Below are positions 1 through 12,349 of a stretch of 64,000 nucleotides of DNA, piece after piece. Position 1 is the first letter of the stretch; each line of letters begins with the position of its first letter. The stretch covers positions 25,467 through 89,466 of the forward strand of contig UZAE01012023.1 in NCBI GenBank assembly GCA_900617975.1, in the 5' to 3' direction. Both the position numbers and the translations under genes were made by a program. The notes beneath the pieces were generated by a model. It ran no database searches. It was not told the origin of the DNA and saw nothing but the letters and a program-made list of their open reading frames with translations. This stretch comes from Rodentolepis nana (lineage: Eukaryota > Platyhelminthes > Cestoda > Cyclophyllidea > Hymenolepididae).

Positions 1-780
1 AATGAAGAAAAAACTGTGAGTTCTTACTCAAGATTGAGTTGGAATTAGCGATAGGCTCCTACATGGTTATGAAGCAAACTTGACTTAATTAGTGATCGAT
101 AATTAACCTTAGGTCTAATGACAAGACATCTAACTTAATTGTACCATCCATGTATAATCCACCAAAGGTGGAATAAAAACAGCTGTATTATTGGCGCCTA
201 AATAAATCAATACCCACACACAAGCACAGCAATACCATTATGTATTATCATGTAGTAATTAGTTAGGTCTGCAATCTGTTTTACAGCACCATTTATTTTT
301 AAGGTCATCATGATTCCATAGTCGATTTAAACAATTTATTGTGAAGTTAATGCAGTTTATTGATAAATATTTGGATGAAAAAAAGCAATAAATCCCAATA
401 GAAAGGTAAAGTTTGAATCATTAACAGTAGCGTTAGTATTTCAATGACGAAACTGGAGAGGTATCCACAAAATGAAAAGTCACATCGAACGTCAAAGTGT
501 TTTCTTAATTACTACATCTTTTGTGATATCAACTCCAATTCTCCACATATCGCCTTGTCGGGCAAAATTACTACTCTAAATATGCTAGAAATTAGAGTAT
601 CTTAAGGAAAGAAGCTAAAATATAATACGCTTTTTAGACATTTTGGTATGCATCTTCCTCTACGAACCGTCCTAATTAACTTTTTAACACAGTTAGAGCC
701 GCGTGGTCCTCTTTCAAAATAGGTTCCATTAGCACTAGAATCTTAAAGATTGTTTTTCAGTTAAAATATCCTTCGGAACT

Positions 781-1103
781 TATTTATTTATTTCAAATGA
801 CAGTCGTTTTGATTGTTATCATTAGCCCTTCAGCTGACTCCCGACTTCACAGAGGGGAAGAACATCATAGGGAGAAAAATTCGAGAGGGGGGAAAGAAGA
901 GTAATTCGCAGATGTAAAGAGACAGATGGACACAAATGCAGAGAAAAGGCAAGATGAGTACTGTTGAAGTGACCGAATTTGACATACAGTGAGGTCATGG
1001 TAGTTTGAAGTCAGAAGTCAATTGCCGAATAATAGACTCTGTTGTCATATGAGTATACGTTGCCCAGGGTGTACCACGAGGAGGTAAGTCTATCCCATAT
1101 CCC
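781..1103 (-). mobile_element. SINE-like retroposon, full-length copy with 12 bp target-site duplication
   Basis: Member of the dispersed family whose copies end in a (TAAA)n tail. Here the tail faces left, so the copy is on the minus strand. It is flanked by the direct repeat TCCTTCGGAACT at 769-780 and 1104-1115, a clear target-site duplication. The interior follows the family order: CCATTTGA-type tail unit, CTGTGAAGC-type segment, C/T-rich middle, then the CCACGTGG head. No coding capacity. Confidence 0.85.
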
Positions 1104-1739
1104 TCCTTCGGAACTAAATATTAGAAATAAACGCCGCTAAAGAATAGCGAAATGGAAAAATCGGCAATTTTGAAATCTTTTGAAGACTTTTATGGACTTA
1201 TTATTTGTATTCTATGGGGCTTTATTGTCAAATTCGTATTCTCCCTAATATCTTAATATCAATTGATATACTGTAACTCATATATCGTTCGGAATCATTC
1301 ATGTTGAAATATTGTGCTGTTATTTGAATTTAAATGTTTTCGTGGGAAAATTTTCCATTTCGCTTTCCTTTGATAAATATCCTACAAACTATAGCTAAAT
1401 TGAAATAAAAGGTTCTAATTCGCCGTCACTATGATACAATGAATAATAAACTTTCTCGTGATTTCTCCCGAAACACTTGAAACAGGTAAAACGGTGATTC
1501 TACAATAAGCATCGTTAAATTCAAAGATGCCTAGTTAAATGCATTAACTAATAACGCCATCTGCACACAAGACATTCGGGCTTGTTGTTATATTCATGTT
1601 GCATTAAACGGCTCTGTGCTTTGCTAATGATAATGGCTTAGGCTTCGTGTTTTTGTTTTGAAAATGCTAACTCTCTGTACATCTTCAAGGTTGAGGGAAG
1701 GCAATACAGGGATGAAAAGGGTTTTATTAGAGAGTGTCG

Positions 1740-2050
1740 CAGGCCAAAAGAGGGACAAATAGATCGAGTTATGTAGTGGAGGTGCATCGGAGTTATATTC
1801 TGTGCGCTTTTATCACTTTTTTATGTAGAGTCCGTTAATTAAAGTTATCAAAAGTCATCTTTAGGTCAACCACAAGCACGTCAAGAAATCTGATTTCTGC
1901 TGTCTTCGGTGGGTATGATAGATGACCTGTCCTGAGGCCATATTTGAGGTCTCGACAGGTGGTCGACAGGTACTTTCGAGCTATTTAATAAGTTTATTTC
2001 CATTGCAAATTATAATTCAATCTAATTTGTATTATGTCGAAACAATCATT
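1740..2050 (+). pseudogene. Possible decayed non-LTR reverse transcriptase fragment
   Basis: The frame at 1922-2113 reads FEVSTGGRQVLSSYLISLF, which resembles the LINE reverse-transcriptase block with consensus GVRQGC-LSP-LF, lacking the GC pair. Upstream, around 1762-1790, a D-R-(6)-WRC-like reading recalls the VDR-LWRCL block that normally lies upstream of it. Stops and frame shifts interrupt it. This could be chance; no catalytic YADD is visible. Confidence 0.3.
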
Positions 2051-4339
2051 TTGCTAAAAGTTAAATTGATTAGAATTTTTATCTCAGACCGACATGATGA
2101 AATAGGGCACTAGATATTAAAAGACAAAATCGAGTCACTTGCACAAATTGAACTACACTGAACAGGTATAGAAATCATCTCGTTTTATGGGTTAGAAGTG
2201 TAAAGGCGCATAAATGAGAGAGTTTATTGAGCATTGTCACTTGAGTCTTATCTTCTTTCATTGACTTCTTACAAGGCATGACCGTTCCATATAACTTAAT
2301 AGCAGAGAAAAGAAAAGACGCTCTCACATAATTCAAAGATTTGGTTCAGAAGGAGATGCTATAATAATTTCATCAATAGATTTTTTCAAAATCAGAGAGG
2401 TTGATGAACCTATTATCCTAATAAGTGGGTTAGTAAAAGTTGTCTTTTAACTCCTCTTTCAATATACTACGCTCCTCGAGAAAACATCCAAACACCAAAG
2501 ATGCTTCACTAATTGAAAATGAAATGCAAACATGAGTAAGACTTTCATAAATGAATACTCCAAGTATAAGCTGAATAGGCATCAAAATGAAACAGGTGAC
2601 TATAAAGTCCTACAGGCAATTTTCTACACTAAATTGGAACTTGGAAGCCATGGCCCTTCTTATTTTTAATGTAACCTTTTATTAACCAGAAAATGTAAAA
2701 TCTGTCGCTAGCATCTAGAATGTGTTTTTTTGTTTAAAGATCATGTGTTATGAAGGATTCGAACTTGTAGCACCTGTTTACGAAATTGATGGAAACCCAA
2801 CCCTCACCAAAATTAGAGTTCAACTCTCCCTGACACTGTCGGGACTAATCATCTCACATTTCCAATTAATTAAAAAGTACATAAAAGTGACACATTGAGG
2901 TATGTGGCAAAAAATACGCCCCTGGAGCTGTCAGAAGCCCCAACAATAAAATCCATGAAAGAATTGGGGAGAATTTTTAAGCATTCCGAACTTTGTACTT
3001 ACAGTGTCTTGTGTCATTTTAAATCTAAACATATTATTGGGCATAGTTAGACTGAAGATTATTTCCTATGGCGTAGTTGAAACTATTTAAAAAATCCAAG
3101 AAGATAGCAGAGAGAACACTCACTATCTAGCTCCAATAATTTTGAATTTCAATTTTAGCTGAAGAGATGGATAAACTGAGTTACTTTGGATGCAGAGAAA
3201 GCTCACGCTTCCCACGTCTCTGTCTCAAAAGAAGTTTGACATGCTGTTCGTCCCCAAGAGGCTGAATACCACAGCTCTGAGGGTGAGCTGTTGATGGGGA
3301 TCTGGGTTTTGTAAGAAGATTTACAATCATATCCGCTTCTAAAATAACGTATTTCTTTGTTTCAATTTACCTCGAAAGAATAAAACATTCATACCGCTCT
3401 ATAAGTCTTAAAAGATTAGGTAATGGCACCTCCAGTGAGGAATTTGGAAAGCCGTCTTTATGGTTGCAACTAAGCCCAACAAGTGTGATGGTGGTAGTAT
3501 TTGTTCACATTTTAACATTCTGTATATCAGCATCATCTGAGAGAGTGAGAAAGCGAACTACCACTTCCACAGACTTTGATTATTTCGTAATAAGAGGGAG
3601 AGGATTGGTATATTTCTGGTGTGAAAGTGTGTTTGTAACCACTTCCATCGGCTATTGATCAGGGTAGAGATCTGAATTCGCCATTTTATCCATTTTCTGG
3701 CCTCTTCATGTCATTAAAAAGATGAACTTGAAACACACACAAGCTTACCACTGCTTACCCTCTTCCCTAAATGCGAATTACTCCCAAACTACATAGGTGC
3801 AGTGAATGGCTCCAGAAGCAGGACCACATTGTCCTCCAACTTCTCAGCAAGAACATCCACACACACACACACACACACGCACACACACATCAGATGTGAG
3901 AATTAGTAAGGTTATATGTTATAGGCTTGAAAAGTGTGATCAGGTAGTTGATGTGAGAGCCAGCGAATCGGAATCATCGATCTGCTAATTGCTCACGTTT
4001 TCGGTCATTTACACTTTTAGACGTTGCGAGTAATGAGATACACTAAATTATACCTTGTTCAAGTAATTTCAACTTCCCTTCTCAGTTTTATGCTAGTCTT
4101 CCACTTCATCAACCTTCGTCATCCACAGATCGTTACCATACTTCTATCTTGCTTTGTTAGCACTCTCCTTACCCTCCCCCCCCCCCTGACCTCAAATGTG
4201 AGTTGAGAAACTTTAAAAAGGAGTATTTATACATCGGTGATTGGTTGAAACTGAACGGTGAACTGAGTTTGTTTCAGCTTTTCTCTACGCTCCACAAACT
4301 ACACTACGAAGCCATACTCTCTCGATTTAGTGTGTACCC
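2051..4339. other. No intact gene recognised
   Basis: AT-rich sequence with short unconvincing ORFs, the AC microsatellite and an 11-base C run at 4176-4186. A pyrimidine-rich acceptor-like site near 3160 precedes a 35-codon reading (MDKLSYFGCRESS) without support from neighbours. Confidence 0.5.
3859..3889. repeat. AC/GT microsatellite
   Basis: About 31 bp of AC repeats with one interrupting G, inside noncoding sequence. Confidence 0.9.
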
Positions 4340-5078
4340 ATGATCCAACCACAATTATTCCTGACAATCCGACACTTCAATTTTCCTTTGGATGTCGTTG
4401 ATGCTTCAACTTCAAATACAAATTCAATTTCGGTGAATGGGGATGAGGCACTGAGATCAAATTGTGATTTTATTTATTCTATCGGAAGCAACGAGGTTCC
4501 AACGAACGAAGACTCGACAGACAGCTAATCTTCTTCCATCATTGGATGCGACACCCCTCACCTCCATCAAATTTATCCACCGGTGGACATTGAATGAAGT
4601 TCGGTCGATTCAAATAACGAGGATATAAGTGTCAATCTAAATGTTGGGTCATTAGAGCATAGTCTATTTGGCAGTGCTTTGGCAGCTGAATCTGCTCAAG
4701 AAAATAGCCTACCTCTTGTACAACCATTTGTTGGATACTATTCAACCCAAAGTGAATGAAATCACTGCTTCTAGGCGGAGATCGATTCTAGCTTATGAGA
4801 GAGCAATAGCCCCAACGTCACTCCATCAAACCTCAGCAGACACAATGGAAAGCGAGTCGACAACAACAGAAGAAAAAGAGGAGGAGGAGGAGGAGAAAGG
4901 GAAATTTAAAATGGTGAGGCGGACGAAAGAAAGGAGGTAGAAGGAGAAAAAAGACTTTGCGCAGGCTCCAAACAGAATTGGAGTTGGACTCTTCAAGTCA
5001 AATCTCAGCATTCTCGTGTTGATACAACCCTCCAGTCACCTCATACCCCAAGTCATCCCAGTTCTTTCAATGTAGTTT
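4340..5078 (+). pseudogene. Possible decayed protein-coding stretch of unknown family
   Basis: From the ATG at 4340 one reading frame continues for about 245 codons with only six internal stops and a serine-, asparagine-, aspartate- and proline-rich composition (for example SSVDSNNEDISVNLNVGSLE, SVNLNVGSLEHSLFGSALAA), ending with a TAA at 5076. Most internal stops differ by one base from a sense codon. A competing frame (4668-4940) reads as a K/E-rich 90-residue ORF, so the choice of frame is uncertain. I do not recognise the family. Confidence 0.25.
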
Positions 5079-5603
5079 AATCATTCTGCCTCCTCTCTGC
5101 TTTATGTTGTTCATTTGCCTCATTGATGATAATGTAAGGAATCGTGCCGTACAGTGTCAAAGAGTACATGTCACTACAGCCCAAAAGATATAAAATACGA
5201 ACCAATTCTTTCAATTACTAACTTTTCCTAAGCACTCGTGAATATTTAATTGATTACAGACGTGGCAATTAAATCATTAATCTAAATTCTAAAATTTACG
5301 TCCACCATCAATATGCAAAAGCAGGAGGTATTTTGAACTATTATTAAGTGTATTACAATCATGGTTACACGTTGATATTTTACAATTTTAAATTCCAATA
5401 TAATACAATTTGTACAAGACCATTTAACCAATACTACCTGATGTCAATAAAAGAAGTGAATAGAATTTGTTCCTTGGGTGTATTCGACTAAAACTGTGAA
5501 CTAATTAAAAGTTTAATCAGATCATATATATTTATTTATTTAACCTTTTCGGATTTTGATCATCATTTTCTATTTAAAAGTCGCTAGCTACATTAAGTCA
5601 GTG

Positions 5604-5775
5604 TAGCGGATTGCTACGCTAGTAAAGCCTGACCGACTCAGAAATCTCTATGGCAGATTCTCCAACATCTAGCTAGACTCCCAGACCAAGCTAAGCTATA
5701 GCCCAGCTATAAGGGAAACAGACGTGTGGCGCGGAATACGTTTATTCGGTACGTATATTGATAGCGAAGTGTTAT
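5604..5775 (+). repeat. Dispersed repeat family B, shortest copy
   Basis: Begins TAGCGGATTGCTACGCTAGT and shares with the copies at 8085 and 11083 the segments GACTCAGAAATCTCT, CTAGCTAGACTCCCAG and AAGGGAAACAGACG-like. Similarity fades about 170 bp in. It could be part of an LTR or a miniature element; the ends are not certain and no duplication is clear. Confidence 0.65.
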
Positions 5776-8084
5776 GTTGGCAAAGCGATTAAACATCAGA
5801 TAACTCTAGCATAATTCGTGTGAACATTAACAGATAAATATTTCTGAGTAGTGTTCTGTAGCAGGATTTCCATTTGGTCATTTATGGAGTGTCCCACATC
5901 AGCACGGAGTAACAGTCAAAATTCATCCGATTAGAACCGTTGAAGGATAAGTTATTGTGCACACTGAACCAACGCTTAATCTCCTAACACTGCTATTTCA
6001 AGTTTACGAAATCAAAGTTTGCAATTTTCGTACCTGCCTATTAAAGATAAAGATTTATTGAAATAATATTCTGATTCGTTTTATAGTTGAAAGGCAATTT
6101 TGGCTTTATATTTATAGTTTGTTGTAACGCGGTCTTAATTAACATGGACTTAATTACAACGAGACCGGAAAATTTGAATAGTAAAGGGGAAAATTGAGTG
6201 TAATAAAGGGCTAATTGGCTCAAAAAATAAATTGCATGTATTTAATTATTTCAAATTACTAATCTTGAAGTAAAGCCAGTGAGCTGTTAATTCCATTAAT
6301 AATACTTTGCGTCATGAGATAGAGTTTGGATGAAGGTAGGTTTCTGTATCCCTTTGAAAAATCTTTCTGCTGAATTTAGAAACCTTCTGCAGACATACAA
6401 AGAAAATTTAGTCCTTTTCGAAAGTAAAAGACCTCATACTGACCGACGAAAAGCTAGGAGTTATTTTGAATATAAGTTGAATCGGAATTGCAGAAAGAAG
6501 AATAAATCGACATTTCCCCATAGGGCATGAGAAATATGAAGTAATAGGCAAGAAGTTAAGTTGAATCAGAATCAAGTAATGAAGAACCATCAGTCATCAA
6601 TTATCCCGTCTGAATGGTCAGCTAGTTCTGATATGTTCAATAGGGAGTAGAAATGTGCTGAAGAATTTAAGGTCACGTCGTCCAAATTGTACTTTGGAAT
6701 ATGAACACAAAATGCACTTTGACTTCACCTTGAGCAAACTCAATTTTACTAACAACTATCAGCACTAACTAAATATGTCCTCGTTGAAAGAAGCTTGTTA
6801 GAGTGACATTAGCATTTCGAATCCTCCCCATCGTTTGAAACTAGCATAGAATCAATATGCACTGCAATAGTTTCCCTCCAGTCACTCTCTATAATAGAAA
6901 TCTGCAAAACAGTTTCGAAAGTCCCCCATTTGATTTAATAGCGGTGCAGTTATTGGAAAGTTACCACATTTTGCTTCCTTTTATATTGCTATGTCCTGAG
7001 GAATACTGTATTCGACTGACAGACCACAAAGAAACGAATTTCACACAAGCGTAATTTGATCGACAACGGCACAGTACAGCACGACTAAAACATCTTGGCG
7101 AAGTAGGACACAAGTGTTTGTATAGGTAAATAAGTGAATGATCCAGAAAAGGAAGCACTTTTATTGGAGACTATTTTCCTACATATAGGAAACATGTTCA
7201 GCAAAATTGGTGCAGGATAGTTTGAACCGATCAACCTTACAGTCGGTAGCCTATATATGGCAACTCCTGTGATTAATATAATGCACATGCGTTAATGAGG
7301 CCCTTAGTCCCTGCGTTATTTACTGCACAATTGCAAATAAACATTTAAGTCAATATACGCCTTCAGATATTGTAATTGCCAAGTATTAAGTAACAAAGTA
7401 TGCCTCCCAAGAAGCTGACGCCATTTGAATTGGCAAGAATGAAAATGTTTGCAATGCACTGGTATTCTTTTAAAAAATCGCTTCTTATGATAGTATTTAA
7501 TAAATTGCATGTCAAGGAATTTTGAACCAATTTAAATATATCTGAGACATTGATATTGTTTTTAATTATTTCGATAATTACTAAACAACAATAATATATT
7601 ATATATGTAAATAAAAACACATATAAAGTTAATGATAAAAATTACTTTTAATTCTTCTGTGTCTTAGTAGTGAATATAGATATCGGTGAATGTTGTTTAT
7701 ACAAGTCATATTGGATGTTTTGACCTTTGTGGGCTAAACGCGCGCTTTAGGGAGTTGTTATGTTGTGTATCGAACCTTGATAAACTGTTGGCCATTCATT
7801 TAGCATTAAACAGCATTTGACTATGAACAGTATATTGTTGTTTACTAGATTTAAGGTGAATCTGTATAAGCGATAGATGGCGTATCTTTACCTTTTGCAT
7901 ATTTTTCCTCTTAAGACGTATGAGCTTCAAAATCCCACCTGGGTGACCAATGGTTGAGAAACATAGTGCAAAGTCGCATACGGATTAAATACGATCGTGA
8001 GTGCCGGGAACACAGCCAACCGCCAATTAGTAGTCCTTGCTTGATTTATCAAACCCGCCATCTTAAAGTAATGACTAAGGTCTT

Positions 8085-8430
8085 TAGCGGATTGTACGCT
8101 AGTGGAGCCTGACTGACTCAGAAATCTCTGTGGCGATTTCTCCTACATCTAGCTAGACTCCCAGAACTAACTAAGTTATTGCTCTGCTATAGAGGAAACA
8201 CGTATTGCACAGAACGCGTTTATCCAGTAAGAGTATTGTGGGTAAAGTCGCACTCAGGGAGCTTAATCATAATCGAAATGACGGAATAAGTTAAACAAAC
8301 GGAGGCTTCTGACTGGTCACTGGTTGTGCGGTTGTTGCACAGAGAGTTGTACGGCCTCACCTCCCAATCCTGGCATGAGTGCATGCGATGAAGCGTTAAG
8401 CGATTACGTTCCCACAGATCCTTGTCAAGA
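8085..8430 (+). repeat. Dispersed repeat family B, longer copy
   Basis: Same left end (TAGCGGATTG) as the copies at 5604 and 11083. It shares a right part with the 11083 copy: GAGTTGTACGGCC, CACCTCCCAATCCTGGC. The 75-residue minus-strand ORF inside it (8220-8447) is a by-product of the repeat and is not called as a gene. Confidence 0.7.
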
Positions 8431-10008
8431 CACATCCACCCAGACACAAACCAAATAAACGTGTTCCGTGTGATGAGTCTTTTTCCTCCTTAACCTTGCG
8501 GTAGCTTAGCTAGTTTTTGTAGTCTTTCCAAACATAGGAGATTCACAAGTTGAAGAAACGTATAATATTACTGCTAATAATTTTTGCTAGTCTATAGCTA
8601 ACTTTCTTCTTAGGACTAAGAACTAAGTCGTTTTAGACTGTACTTTTCAAAATATTTTGAGTTTGTCGGATCATCTTACGATTATAAATGTTTTTAATAT
8701 ACTTTCTTGAATTTTAACATCATATCATAAGCGTAGAGATATAATTCATACATTATTAAGTAAATGAGCTGGTTTAATAGGCTTAAGATTAAGTTTAATG
8801 ATTGGAATAAAATTTTTAAAGCCTTATTTTAAAGTTATTCCATTAGATTGTTGTAATTAAATTCCAAACCTTCATGAGTCCTCCTCATATGGGCATTGAG
8901 TGAGAACTTCCGAGTGTACGAATGTCCACATTGTTCAAGCATAAAAAATTTATTGCATTAAGTTTAAACAAAAATATCAATAGAAACTACTGCAAATCAC
9001 TACATCGTAACTCCATTAACTTCCCCACCCCCAACCAGTTCTATTTTACTTGCTATTGGTTTTGAAGTTGATAGGAAAACAGAGTAATTCTTTGTAATTC
9101 GTTGGTTTTGGAACACCAATTCAGTGTTGTGCAGCATATGAAACTAATAAAATCAAACAAACCTATCTCATACGCACACGAGCATTCAGAGTTTTGCGAT
9201 TGTGTTCGGGAACAAATAAGGTTGTGGGTGGAGAGACTCTTCTACTAATTAATAATCAGCAGTCATTGCAGACTTAGAGTACCAAAAACAGTATTTGGTC
9301 CCTAAGCTCTGTGCCAATTTCCCATGTAGAGGTGATATACCTCAGAATACACAACATAAATATACGTATTCCGCGTCATACTTGTGCTTGATACAAATCG
9401 TGAGAAGACTTTGCTAATTTCGGTAGCCATTTCATACTGGGGGCACTTTGCCATAGAGCTTACTGAGGATAAACTAAGACTTATTCGTGAAGCAATTCTC
9501 TACAGGGTCTTAGACGTATCATTTCCGCATCATCTCTATGCTAGGTCATGAAGAGACGAACGAGGCTACTTTCTCGATAGCTTTAAAAATCATCAACTGG
9601 GGAAATGTATTTACTAAAAAAATTTTATTTGGTGGAGATTTCACGTAGGGCATTTTACACCTAATGTAGCATTAGGTTCACGAGAGTTTCTAAACCAGCC
9701 CCAAAGTTGGCTGCAAAGTACATTCTTTTTTTCATCGATTTCCAGGCTTCGGCGTGGCGGCGTCGACACCTTGCCATTTATAAATTCTCCAAATTCTCTC
9801 TAGGTTGTTCGAGTGCGAAGAAATGGTCAAATTACTGTAAAAGGAAAGCTTGAGACACCTATATCACAGCAGTGCAACTAATTACTTTCCACTTATTTGA
9901 AATTATTCCGTATAAAATTTTGTGCAAATTCACTAATGTCTAGAGTAGTGAGGTATGGGGAATATGAAATGGTAATCGTTCGAAAATTGACACAAGTTTG
10001 TAAACTAA

Positions 10009-10296
10009 TATTTATTTATTTATATCAAATGGCAGGCGCTTTGATATTTATCTTTAGCCCTTTAGTTGACTTCAGGCTTCACAGAGGGTGAGGAACAACA
10101 AAGTGAAAAAATTCGAGAGGGGAGGGGGGGGGGGCAGAAGAGTGTTTCAAAGATATAAAAGAGACAGACAGACAGACACAAAGGCAGAGAAAAAAGGTGA
10201 GGTGAGTACTGTGTAGTAGTCGAAGAGATTTTTTTACCATATGAGTATACATTTCCCAGGGTGTACCACGTGGAGGTAAGTCAATCGCACACCCCT
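10009..10296 (-). mobile_element. SINE-like retroposon copy with a partly deleted middle
   Basis: The tail TTTATTTATTTATATCAAATGG is at the left and the head CCACGTGGAGGTAAG at the right. It has lost roughly 40 bp around 10217, between GTAGTCGAA and the ACCATATGAGTATAC segment. The purine-rich middle has expanded to a G run. The 64-residue ORF at 9897-10091 partly reads this repeat and is not a gene. No clear target duplication. Confidence 0.75.
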
Positions 10297-11082
10297 TATT
10301 AATTAATGTTAATATAGATTCGTTACGTGGTGGGAATTTATCGCCTATATTAAAATAAGTGCCAATTTCCGGGGTTTTGCTCTTTACAACTTTCCAAATT
10401 TTTTCTTTGGAAGATTCAGTCAGTTGAGTAGAGTGAGATAGAGCTAGTTCTCTTCACTCCTTTTCTTTATTTTCCTACCCTCCTCTCTTCCTTTCAATAT
10501 TCCTACTTTTGTTGATTACAAATTTATTATGAGTCAGTAGATTAGGCTTAATAATTTCTATATTTATTATATTTCAAATTTTAATTGATGAGGTATTATC
10601 GGTTTTATATTTAGCTGACACCACTTTAAGATTTTCTCTAGTAATGAAATTATCCAAAGATTTATTTTGCACCCTGTGTTTGATATTGATATTTGGGGTG
10701 TAATTCTTTTGTTTTTTTATTCATATGGGTTGTGTTTTATCATATTCTAGTTACTCTAAGAAGGGTGCCCGAAAAAAGGCTTTATTTTGCACCTACTTTT
10801 AATGGGTAAAGCTTTTACAGGTTATATTCTACCATGACATTAACTGCCATATTGAGCTGCAGCAATAGCAAAAGTGTACCAATTTTGGCCAAATTTTACA
10901 TAAGTATATTTTTAATGGGTTTTCTATTTGTAGTACTACTTTGATTCGAATATTATGCGCGCATATCTGATTGGGATTTACAATATTAGGCTTTTCGGTT
11001 GTTCATCTGTTTTATTTACGAGATAACAATTTTTAATATATCTTTAGTAAGTTTATCAAGATTCTTTCTATCCATAAGTCTA

Positions 11083-11430
11083 TAGCGGATTGCTACGCTA
11101 TTAAAGCCTGACTGACTCAGAAATCTCTGTGACAGATTCTCTTACATCTAGCTAGACTCCCGAAACTAGCTAAGCTATAACCCAGCTATAAAGGAAACAG
11201 ACGCGTAGCACGGAGCACGTTTATTCAGTACGGGTATTGCGGATAAGGTGTACACGCATGGAGCTACTCATGATCAGGATGGGGGATTAGGTTAAACAGA
11301 GGTTGATGATTGGTCACTGTTTGTACGGTCGCTGCACACAGAGTTGTACGGCCGCACCTCCCAATCCTGGCGAGCAGACATGCAGGCGTGCGATGACGCA
11401 CACAGCGATAACGTGTCCCACAAGTCGATT
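11083..11430 (+). repeat. Dispersed repeat family B, third copy in the same orientation
   Basis: Aligns over about 345 bp with the 8085 copy, from TAGCGGATTGCTACGCTA to TCCCACAAGTCGA. All three copies within 6 kb point the same way. No terminal TG..CA pair or target duplication could be established, so the class is open. Confidence 0.7.
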
Positions 11431-12136
11431 TTTAAATTGTCGAAATAATTGTTGGTTTAGTTATAAACTCGAGTTGGAGAATGGTCATGTACTATAGAAT
11501 TAATTTCTACTTTATTTTATTAGTAATATTATTAGGTATCCGTATAAATTATTCCTTTATTGATATATTGAGTTATAATACACACATTGGATCTGGCAAG
11601 TCTTGTCACAATTATTGCAATTATTGGGGTCTAATATGATTTTTAGAAAGAGTAGTTTTTCAAAAAAATTATTTTCCAGCTAAATAAGAAAGCACTCCAT
11701 TAAGCAATCGTGGATTTATTTCATTAGATGATTAAAATTAATCTCTTTCTTTCAATCACAGCATTATACGAAACATTCGAGAATGCTAACAACGCTGTTC
11801 CCTTGATCCAACTTCGACCACACTCCCACCCCAGTCCTTAAGAATACGAACCTCATCTAGTACCTCTCCCGAACATTTTGTGTTTCTGAATAAACCTCCA
11901 TGGAATCATGTTTCTTCTCTTTTTGTCTACGTAGGATTTGGCTGATCCAAGCAACGAAAAGAACAGTGCGAATTAATGTGTGCGCATAATAGGATTTGCA
12001 AACCTTCTCAGAAAGGTGTTGGCACCAGACCGGTTTCAGCAGTTTTCTAGAAATAAATGTCGGACAAGCATTTAAAATTACAGACGCGTTACTACGTAAA
12101 TTGTAATTAAAAACATAATTAATAATAATTATAATA

Positions 12137-12349
12137 GACTTCTGACTTCTGTCATGTTCCAACACTTCCACAGTACTCGCCTTACCTTTTCTGCCTGCCT
12201 CATTTACATTTGTGAATCACTCTTATGTTCCTTTCTTGACTTTTTTGTGACTTTGATGATCCTCCTCCTCTCTGTAAAGCCCGAAGTCAACTAAGGGACT
12301 AATGATAACTATCACAAAGTCTGCCATTAAATATAAACGAATAAATAAT
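12137..12349 (+). mobile_element. SINE-like retroposon copy, 5' truncated
   Basis: Starts at GACTTCTGACTTCTGTCATG, missing the head, and runs through CCGAAGTCAACTAAGGGACT to the tail CCATTAAATATAAACGAATA. More diverged than the other copies. Confidence 0.7.

Noticed and set aside
2745..2790. tRNA-like T-loop (GGATTCGAAC)
   Set aside because: No acceptor stem, anticodon arm or correct spacing on either strand.
8220..8447. 75-residue minus-strand open frame
   Set aside because: Entirely inside a family B repeat copy.
9897..10091. 64-residue open frame
   Set aside because: It runs into the tail of a retroposon copy and has no other support.
11857..12171. 104-residue minus-strand open frame
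   Set aside because: Low-complexity Ile/Asn stretch overlapping a retroposon copy; no splice context and no recognised family.
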